This document shows positions 57,073 through 64,000 of a DNA stretch of 64,000 nt, piece after piece. Location of the stretch: assembly GCA_036244855.1 (NCBI GenBank), contig BQKZ01001325.1, positions 27,701-91,700 of the forward strand, written 5' to 3'. Position numbers and translations under genes: made by a program. Position 1 is the stretch's first letter. Every line of letters begins with the position of its first letter. The DNA is from Temnopleurus reevesii (lineage: Eukaryota > Echinodermata > Echinoidea > Temnopleuroida > Temnopleuridae). The notes beneath the pieces are model-generated. The model made no database searches. It was given only the letters and a program-made list of their open reading frames with translations, and was not told where the DNA came from.

Positions 57073-57881
57073 GTGAGTGGTAGATTTGATAATAGATCAG
57101 ATAACATAATAAACTTGTAACAAAACATTAAGTTATAGTGTTCTGATATTAGTGAGTATTGGTTTTTTAATTTGTTAGATTTTCTCATTGATAACATGGT
57201 ATATAATCTTGTAATGAGGTGTTTTTATTCCAATGAGAAATATTTTGTTTTAATTTAACAAAGCTCCTTTTGAAAGAGAATGGGTACAGCTCTCGATGGA
57301 ATAGAGCTCTAATCTTTTTATTAAATCTCTAATTCTTTTTATATGATACATTTGATCATTATTACTTAGTCATGAGTCCAACATTTTAAAGTTTATTTTT
57401 GATTGATGCAAAAAAAAAAGAAAATGAAAAGTGGAAAGAATCATTAATTGTACATATTATTTTTAAGATATTGTTCAAGAATAAAGCATTGAAATGAACC
57501 CTAAAATGCTATATTAATAATTTTCAAGCAAAACAACAGGCATGCTTAAATTTTTGATCTTCACTGTGATATCAAAATGGTCACTAAACCTGTCTCATTA
57601 GACCAAATGATCATATTGATCACTTGACATTGTACCCCCTTTTTTGGTTATTTGGGAGATCTGAGTATATCCTGTTAAAATAACCTAATATCTGAATGTT
57701 CTTTTCAGGGTCGTTCTTAATTTAGATTAGAATGAGGATAAATTACAATTTCTTCATAAAATTGATAACATATTAGTTAATCTTTCTGTATAAATGCTAT
57801 ATTACAGCTCACAAACTTTTCCATTTAAAAAAAATCAAGTTTGGATCGAAATGAAGGAAATGTTATATAATTTCTTTGTAG
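57073..57881. other. GGCT-A intron 2
   Basis: AT-rich, no element recognised. Confidence 0.6.
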
Positions 57882-58140
57882 GCAGGAAACTGCAGGCATA
57901 GTATACAGACGGATGAAAGTGAATGTGACCTCCCAAGATGGCCGCCGTCATCACACATGCTGGACGTACTCCATGATGGACTACCATGAGTATGCCCCAT
58001 CTCCGCATTACTTGAACGTGATCAGGAAAGGAGCGGAACAGAACTCTCTCCCTCCGGAGTATCTCAAATGGTTGAGGTCGATCAGAGATAATGGATATAG
58101 TGGGACGGTGGATATTGTGAATCAGATTAATTCCAAGTGA
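57882..58140 (+). CDS. GGCT: GGCT-A exon 3 (stop codon)
   Basis: Acceptor TTTGTAG; the first base completes a Leu codon. It reads QETAGIVYRRMKVNVTSQ, then HHTCWTYSMMDYHEYAPSPH, YLNVIRKGAEQNSLPPEYL and ends INSK-stop. The Glu of QE (residue 93) aligns with the catalytic Glu98 of human GGCT (EQEG). YxxxPSPxYxxVIxxGAxxNxLPxEY is the conserved C-terminal block. An alternative acceptor four bases downstream would break the frame. AATAAA at 58332 is a candidate poly(A) signal 192 nt past the stop. Confidence 0.94.
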
Positions 58141-58179
58141 GTATCAGAAGTATTTCGATTTCAGATTTCGTACAATATT

Positions 58180-58440
58180 TGACTGTAATACATTTAAACA
58201 AAAATCCCCTGATCGCTCAATCCTGTGATTTTACGAATTGGCTTGGAAACATGGTATATACTGCTTCATCAACGCTCAGAAAGTATAACCAAACTGGCTA
58301 ACTATTATATTTGACTGTAATATGTTTTACAAATAAATTCCCCTGATCATTCAATCCTGCAATTTTTATGAATCGGCTGGGAAACAGGGTACATACTGCT
58401 TCGTCAACACCCAGATAGAATAAACTGAACTGGATAAATG
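58180..58440. repeat. Two-copy tandem repeat, ~130-bp unit
   Basis: TTTGACTGTAATA, CCCCTGATC, TTCAATCCTG and ATACTGCTTC recur in order in both units, within the GGCT-A 3' flank. Confidence 0.75.
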
Positions 58441-58514
58441 TTGAATTATGCATTAGTTGTCTTGATAGCCTTATGTGCTGTTCAGATAGCAGTTCATAAA
58501 ACTATTTTTTGTGA

Positions 58515-58775
58515 TAATAACAATAATGATAGTAATAGATGCGATTTACATAGCATACGCATCCACACTGTGGAGTGCTCAAGGCACCTTGCATTTAATA
58601 TTATTATTACCCTGTCTTTTGCCTGAAGTACACCAGCGCACTTAGCATTTCAAGGAATAAATATTCTACCATGCATCCATTCACCTCACCTGAGTTTAGT
58701 GCAGCACAATGTGAATGAATTTTTTGCTGAATTAAATTAATGTTTGTACATTGAAGCACAGCTAATAGCAGTGCA
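58515..58775 (-). mobile_element. SINE body, tRNA head missing
   Basis: Minus-strand reading gives CATTGTGCTGCACT.. and GAATATTTATTCCTTGAAAT as in the other SINEs, ending in a (TTA)n-like tail near 58530. The region where the head should be (~58735-58775) does not match. Confidence 0.7.
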
Positions 58776-58943
58776 GGAGTTTTCTTGGTGCTCATTTTAC
58801 TCACATTGAATGAGCATACAAGTTCATTTGGTATAAAATCTATACATTACCTAACAGCGACCAGTCCCCATTACCATGTTAGTGTACGGGTAATTTTGCA
58901 AATTTACACTGAAATTACTTTTGTTATATCTTTTCTGGTGCAG

Positions 58944-59026
58944 CGATGGAGACAATACATTCCTGTACTTTGGCTATGGTAGCAACATGTTGAAAGCCAG
59001 AATCCATGCCCACAATCGTACCGCAA
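58944..59026 (+). pseudogene. Partial copy of a GGCT-B exon (acceptor + 5' part)
   Basis: Acceptor GGTGCAG, then DGDNTFLYFGYGSNMLKARI and about seven more codons, ending abruptly at a T run (59027..59038) with no donor. It differs from the real exon at 59082 by two silent and three replacement changes over ~27 codons (I for L, A for V, R for P). This is the same kind of truncated acceptor-side copy seen for exchanger E2, E5 and E7. Confidence 0.8.
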
Positions 59027-59081
59027 TTTTTTTTTTTTAATTTACACTGAAATATCATTTATTTCATCTTCTCTGGAGCAG

Positions 59082-59190
59082 TGATGGAGACAATACATTC
59101 CTTTACTTTGGCTATGGTAGCAACATGCTGAAAGCCAGACTCCATGTCCACAATCCTACCGCAGAGCTGGTCGGTCCAGCTAAACTGGAG
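59082..59190 (+). CDS. GGCT: GGCT-B exon with the YGSN motif
   Basis: A 109-nt exon: acceptor GGAGCAG, donor GTATGT. One base completes an upstream codon, then 36 codons in phase 0: DGDNTFLYFGYGSNMLKARL, HVHNPTAELVGPAKLE. It aligns with GGCT-A residues 8-42. There is no in-frame Met before the motif, and a stop lies ~50 nt upstream in the same frame, so an earlier coding exon carrying the start must exist. I did not find it between 58141 and 58943. Confidence 0.9.
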
Positions 59191-59218
59191 GTATGTCAGA
59201 TGATTATATTCACCATTC

Positions 59219-59416
59219 ACTGCGAAAAGGAGCCACAGAGGCATTGGACAAAGTAAACAACCTCCATTCAAACATTAACAATAAATTACTTCTTTTTCTA
59301 CGGAAAAATGTTGAACATGAATCGCATCCGGGACTTTCTGTTGTGATCATGAAGCTATTGTGAATGCTTGAATGGAGTCGTTTACTTTGTCCCAGTCTTT
59401 TGTCCCTTTTGCTCAC
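59219..59416. mobile_element. MITE-like element, GCAGAAGGGACAAAG family
   Basis: The left end is a degraded GCGAAAAGGAGCCACAGAGG, then GGACAAAGTAAAC. The right end is GTTTACTTTGTCCCAGTC TTTTGTCCCTTTTGC (split). Same interior as 6798..7008. Confidence 0.6.
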
Positions 59417-59816
59417 AATGATTACACCCGCTTGCGCCTGGCTATGATGAAAGGAAATTCTGGAATACAAGTTTTGCAGCAAAGCATTTTCCCTATTTCA
59501 CTGTGTCCGATGTTTTGCTTTCTACTGATATCTTTGTATTTCAAGTTGTAAGGGTCATGAGACCTAGATTTCTTTACTTGGAGCTCTCGGATTTATCATG
59601 AGTGCTTGCTATTTAAAAGATTCACATACATGTATTTGTTCTATGCCTTTCTTCATTTTTGCACTGTATCATTTGCATTTTTATGTATACAATATTGATC
59701 ATACTATGTACTATATTTATCATCTTAAATGGACTATTTTTTCTGATCCTAAACTGAATTTTAGGGATTCCGATATTTGTATTATGTAATATTTCTAATT
59801 TACTATGCGCTATTTT

Positions 59817-60807
59817 TTTTATGCCTCCGCCACCGTAAGGTGGTGCCGGAGGCATTATGTTTTCGGGATGTCCGTCCGTGCGTGCGTGCATGCGTGCGTG
59901 CGTCCGTGTGTCCGTCCGTCCGTCCGTCCGTCCGTCCGTCCGTGCGTCCGGACCTTGTTACCGCAATAAGTTCAGAACTGCTGTACAGATTTTGACAAAA
60001 CCTGGCTCAAGTATGTATAAGCATAGGAGGATGAACTGATTAGATTATGGGTTCAGTGGGTCAAAGGTCACAGGGTAAAAAAACTTGTAAAAAATCACCC
60101 AAAATAGCTTGTTACCGCAATAAGTTCAGAACTACTGTACAAATTTTGACGAAACCTGGCTCAAGTATGTATAAGCATAGGAGAATGAACTGATTAGATT
60201 TTGGGTTCAGTGGGTTAAAGGTCAAAGGTCACAGGGCCAAAAAACTTGTAAAAAATCACCAAAAATAGCTTGTTACTGCAATAAGTTCAGAACTGGTGTA
60301 CAGATTTTGACCAAACTTGGCTCAAGTATGTATAAGCATAGGAGGATGAACTTATTAGATTTTGGGTTCAATGGGTCAAAGGTCAAAGGTCACAGGGCCA
60401 AAAAACTTGTAAAAAATCACTAAAAATAGCTTGTTACCGCAATAAGTTCAGAACTGCTGTACAGATTTTGACCAAACTTGGCTCAAATATGTATAAGCAT
60501 GTGAGGATGAATTGAATAGATTTTGGGTTCAGTGGGTCAAAGGTCAAAGGTCACCGGGCAGAAAACTTGTACAAAGTCAACCGATATACATGGAGCTCAC
60601 TTATTACAGAAAAATTGATCCAATTTCTTTCAAACTTACAGTGTGTAGCTCAATTATGTATTTAAGCATGTGAGGAAGAACTTATGAGATTTTGGGTTCG
60701 TGGGGTCAAAGGTGGCAGTGCCCAAAATTTGTAAAATGTTTTTGATTTCTGATGGCATGGAACAAGCCGTACATATCTTTCTGATTGCGTGATGGCGGAG
60801 GCATAAA
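59817..60807. mobile_element. ~1-kb composite repeat element, ends ATGCCTCCGCC / GGCGGAGGCAT
   Basis: The left end is itself a hairpin (GCCTCCGCCACC .. GGTGGTGCCGGAGGC). A (CCGT)n/(GCGT)n microsatellite follows at 59872-59950. Then ~155-161-bp tandem units begin at 59953, 60108, 60269 and 60430, with a diverged fifth from ~60590. Each unit starts CTTGTTACCGCAATAAGTTC and contains GGGTCAAAGGTC. The right end is GATGGCGGAGGCATAA. No transposase is visible. Confidence 0.82.
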
Positions 60808-60954
60808 TTTTGACCGTGTGCGGTCGAGGATTCATCTAGTTTATCTCACTGTACACCTTCTTTATCCCACAGTGCACAATCTTAGTATGCACTATTTTTG
60901 TGTTACTAATGCACTTTGTTTATCTTACTGTATGCTATTTATATTTTCTTCCAG

Positions 60955-61097
60955 GGCTACAAGCTTTGTTTCCGCTCCTATCCAGAATGGTTATACTATT
61001 GGAAGGGCGCACCAGCCTCTATAGATAACGCTTCTAATGAACATCTATGGGGTGTCATATGGAAGCTAAACAAGTCTGATTTAGAGAGTCTTGATAG
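60955..61097 (+). CDS. GGCT: GGCT-B exon with the WGVIW motif
   Basis: A 143-nt exon: acceptor TTCCAG, donor GTATAT. Phase 0 at the start, two bases over, exactly as in GGCT-A exon 2. It reads GYKLCFRSYPEWLYYWKGAP, then ASNEHLWGVIWKLNKSDLES and LD. The WHGG of GGCT-A is WKGA here. Identical phases in both genes support origin by tandem duplication. Confidence 0.93.
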
Positions 61098-61978
61098 GTA
61101 TATATTAAATACACACAATGTATCATTTTCGTACTCCCCTTCCTTGTTCACCATCTCCTCATACTCATCCCCCTCTTCTCCCCTCTGCTCTTCCTCCTTA
61201 CCATCCCTGCTTTATTATCTTCCTCCGCCTTCTTCATCTCCTCATTCTTCTCGCCCCTCCTTCTACACATCACCCATCCTACTATCTTACTTTATTCCCC
61301 TCTTCCTCCTTCCCCTTCTCCTATTCCTCCTCTGTGCCTTCCTCTCCCCAACCCCCTGATCCCCTTCATTTCCTTCACCTCCTACATGTCCCCTTCCTAC
61401 TATCTTCCCCCTCCTTGTCCTACTTCTCCTTCTCCTCCACATCTTCTACTACGCCACCTTTCATCATACCCGCCTCAGATCTAAAGAATGTAGATAAAGT
61501 AATTGCTACCACTTATTTTAGTCTCCTTTTCCTACTCTCCTTTGTCTACTTCATATTCTTGTTATTGTTCTTCTATTCTTCTTTCTCTTCCTTTTTATTT
61601 TATCTTTTTTTGTTATGTTCCTGTTTTCATGATTCATTTATTGATATTTAGGAATTTATTATCATAGAAATTCTTGGGAGAAAAGGCAGTTTTTTTTATG
61701 AACTGAAGAACACAGGACGGCAGCACAAACACAAACACAAGAACATACAGCAGCACAATATGTGATAATTCTTTAGCTCATTTATTCAGTGTTTTATGAT
61801 GCCTTCGTATGTTGGCCTATCTTTGTGTAATGCCTTTTATAAATTCTTATGGTTTACATCTCCTATTTGAACACACATTACCAGTTTCTATAGGTGAGAG
61901 GGATGCTATTTGATGTTATTTATGACACTATTTAATATATGTGGTATTAACCTTGATTTACTGTCTATCAATTTACAG
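61098..61978. other. GGCT-B last intron, with a pyrimidine-rich tract
   Basis: From ~61125 to ~61475 the plus strand is C/T-rich (CCTCC, CTTCTTC). The long Ser/Pro/Leu ORFs across it (61118..61651 and others) are compositional. The rest is AT-rich. Confidence 0.75.
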
Positions 61979-62237
61979 TCAAGAAAGTGAGTACAGTGCC
62001 ATCACCGTCAGAGTAACAACTCCAGAGGGCAGCAGTCATGTATGTCGGACCTATCAACTCAAAGATGATGCGAAGGAGATGCTCCCGTCACCACACTATA
62101 TGAAGGTATTGATAGAGGGAGCCAAACATTGCGGAGTACCTGCGTCTTTCGTTGATTACCTCAGATCTATACCACACAACGGGGATTCAGATCCCCCTCC
62201 CATTATGAAGTCTCTATTTAATGATGATACTCATTGA
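61979..62237 (+). CDS. GGCT: GGCT-B last exon (stop codon)
   Basis: Acceptor TTTACAG; the first base completes a Ser codon. It reads QESEYSAITVRVTTPEG, then SHVCRTYQLKDDAKEMLPSP, HYMKVLIEGAKHCGVPASF and ends FNDDTH-stop. The QE Glu, equivalent to human catalytic Glu98, is kept, as is PSPxYxKVxxxGA. The exon is the same length (259 nt) as GGCT-A exon 3. GGCT-B has 169 residues visible plus an unknown N-terminus. AATAAA occurs at 62741 and 63315 downstream. Confidence 0.94.
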
Positions 62238-62322
62238 TGATGTGTGTTTTTATTAATAGAATTGAACCTCTCTTTTTTTTTATATGGTGGGACTAGTTTG
62301 AATCCGGTCAAGTGATTTGATG

Positions 62323-62499
62323 TACAGTCAAACCTGTCTATAAAGACCACCCAAGGGAGACAGAAAACACAGTCTTTGAGAGCAGATGGTCTCTATAGAC
62401 AGGTTCATTTACATTATGTTCTAGGGAGTCAAGAAAGGGGGTCTTTATGGACAGCTGGTCTTTCTATACAGGTGGTCGCTAAGGCATGTTTGACTGTAT
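62323..62499. mobile_element. MITE, TIR TACAGTCAAAC / GTTTGACTGTA
   Basis: 177 bp. Subterminal CTGTCTATAAAGACCACC is matched by GGTGGTCGCTAAGGCATG in diverged form, and GGTCTCTATAGACAGG is an internal near-palindrome. Placed directly 3' of GGCT-B, so it may lie in its 3' UTR. Confidence 0.82.
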
Positions 62500-62559
62500 A
62501 TGCAGGAAACTCTGCCTAAGTCGAGCCTCTTTGAGACCACAATAATTTGATTAATGAAA

Positions 62560-63120
62560 GAGAAATTCTAATTAAAAGTGGTAAATAACACATATTTTAT
62601 ATGATTGTACAGGAAAAAGCCCACCGACTTTCCCAATTATGGGACTTATGGGGTGTTGCTCAAAAGTTGCAATTGATAGGAATGCGCCAATCAAAATCAG
62701 TGTTTTATGCGCGTCCTGTTAAATGCGCATACAGTGCACGAATAAAAATGTGTGTTACAATTCGCAAAGTTGCAGTTGATTTGCAGTTGATTTTGAGCAA
62801 CACACCCTTAGACAAGTTGTACTTAGGCAGAGTTGACTGTATTTTCATCTGTTGAATGCACCCAGTTGCATGTGTCTGAGGTGTTTGAATGTAAAGCCCA
62901 CCGCCCACCTTGCGATATGATGACTGCCATGTGAAGTTGGCGCGGGATTATATGATGTTGCTGAAGCATAAGCCAGTTGTAAGCACTGCCAGGCACACCT
63001 TGTGTCATCCAGTGGCAAGCCAGTCGAAACGCGCTCGAGTCTTGGTGTGTGCTGTGGGCTTTAGGCAAAATCACAGGGAATTAGAACTGGATGATAAAGA
63101 GATCCAGATAATTGATTTTA
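62560..63120. other. 3' flank of GGCT-B, possible further element
   Basis: AAAGCCCACCGCCCACC at ~62892 faces GTGGGCTTTA at ~63054, which may be the ends of a ~170-bp element; evidence is thin. TTGCAGTTGATTTGC at ~62771 resembles the TAGTTGATTTGCATTAAATT stretch near 6043. No gene recognised. Confidence 0.35.
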
Positions 63121-63343
63121 AATGAAGTTTGCTTTCTGGTGTATGGGGCTTGCCACTACCTACTTTTTCAAAAAAAAATCTATGCCAAAGCTAAAAATTG
63201 TACATTTAATGGAAAAATAGTATCTTCTTTATACATGATATATTACTCTGAATATATTGTTAAATTTTGCTTTAACTAATGAATATATATATACTTGTTT
63301 TATATATGTACTGAAATAAAAGTGTAATGGATAGGAGTGAGCA

Positions 63344-63354
63344 AGAGAAAGAGA

Positions 63355-63387
<33 letters not shown>

Positions 63388-63430
63388 GAGGGGGGAAGAA
63401 GAGAGGAGGAAAGAAGGGAGGGAGAGTGGG
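63344..63430. repeat. (GA)n microsatellite and purine-rich tract
   Basis: About 40 bp of GAGAGA followed by GGAGGGGGGAAGAAGAGAGG and more purines. Confidence 0.9.
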
Positions 63431-63631
63431 ATGGATGGATAGAATGAAAATTTAAATCTCTTTTGAATTAGAATGAACCCAATCTACATGGCCAAATAAT
63501 TATTTTAAATGCTCGATATGTTGCCAATTTCGAGATTTTTAAAAAAATTGTTAGTGTTTTTTTTTTTAATTTGCTGTGTTATATGACAAATAGTTGCGCA
63601 TTAGTCAGATTTTTTTTTTTTACATTTCTGT

Positions 63632-63752
63632 AAAGCCCCAATTGAACACAATTCACCATGACTCTTTGTTCAGTTAATAATAATCTACCCAAGAGCATAG
63701 AGTCGTGTTGAAATTGATCGAGTCGGGACATGTATATGACTGGGGCATAATT
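63632..63752. mobile_element. Short MITE related to 18144..18276
   Basis: Left AAAGCCCCAATTGAACACAA, right TATATGACTGGGGCATAA. The interior GACTCTTTGTTCAG and GAGTCGTGTTGAA recall the elements at 20682 and 18144. Confidence 0.6.
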
Positions 63753-64000
63753 TGAAACTGCCATATACCAAATACATATTCATGACTCGAAGCTGAAAAG
63801 AATTCTTCCAAATTTCAGTAGCATTGTACAATGGATGGATATATTGAGGCCTGTGTTGAATGTTATCTTCAATTGATAGAGGGCTTTAATTTTTGCTTTG
63901 GTTCAGCCCCTAATTACATACTCAAAGCATTGTTTTAAGATAGATTATTCACACAAAAATATGAATTTTGTACACCTTTTAAATTTATTTAAGTTGCGCA

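Larger units (their letters stand above)
59191..60954. other. GGCT-B intron between the YGSN exon and the WGVIW exon
   Basis: Holds a GCAGAAGG-type element (59219..59416) and a complex element with CCGT microsatellite and DR1-bearing tandem repeats (59817..60807). Confidence 0.7.

Noticed and set aside
59777..59995. ORF with Ser-Val-Arg-Pro repeats
   Set aside because: It reads through a CCGT microsatellite.
60219..60231. Treating each DR1 motif as a functional enhancer
   Set aside because: The motif is part of a dispersed repeat; sequence alone cannot show binding, so it is kept only as a finding.
61118..61651. 177-codon ORF inside the GGCT-B intron
   Set aside because: Compositional artefact of C/T-rich sequence; it overlaps another ORF in a different frame.

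Overview
The window is nuclear DNA from a marine invertebrate animal, most likely an echinoderm close to sea urchins. The evidence is AT-rich sequence, intron-rich genes with GT-AG junctions, a tRNA-headed SINE family whose body resembles sea-urchin SINEs as I remember them, many short inverted-repeat (MITE-like) elements, and very many poly-G/poly-C runs. The phylum call is inference; animal origin is secure.

Two loci are readable. (1) On the minus strand, from 49178 down to the window edge, lies a plasma-membrane Na+/H+ exchanger of the SLC9A1-5 type, closest by eye to SLC9A2/3. It has two alternative first exons, E1a (49178..48908) and E1b (31838..31598). Both end in the same phase and both can splice to E2 (26807..26505), E3 (25576..25416), E4 (17534..17278), E5 (7314..7094), E6 (6300..6098), E7 (4543..4454), E8 (1547..1477, with a second copy at 3698..3628) and E9 (183..1, cut by the window). 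All junction phases agree and give about 586 codons before the edge. (2) On the plus strand are two tandem gamma-glutamylcyclotransferase genes: GGCT-A (exons 53100..53225, 56927..57072, 57882..58140; 176 aa, complete) and GGCT-B (59082..59190, 60955..61097, 61979..62237; first coding exon not found). GGCT-A and the exchanger E1a are divergent and about 3.9 kb apart.

The most unusual signal is that four exchanger exons (E2, E4, E5, E7) and one GGCT-B exon have tandem arrays of partial exon copies beside them. Each copy carries one real or former splice site plus half of the exon. E2, E5, E7 and GGCT-B have acceptor-plus-5'-half copies upstream; E4 has 3'-half-plus-donor copies downstream. Copies of E4 and E5 differ from the real exon almost only at synonymous positions, so they have evolved like coding sequence although no complete exon can be built from them. 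A second oddity is a 1-kb array of about 17 regularly spaced hairpins (46681..47712) next to a 71-bp-arm palindrome in intron 1.

The remaining DNA is intron or intergenic sequence full of MITE families (TIRs noted per entry), SINEs, low-order tandem repeats and low-complexity tracts. Six single 'n' positions and one 9-n run mark sequence joins. Duplications around 2259 and 24015, and partly 35495, look like unmerged haplotype overlaps rather than true duplications.
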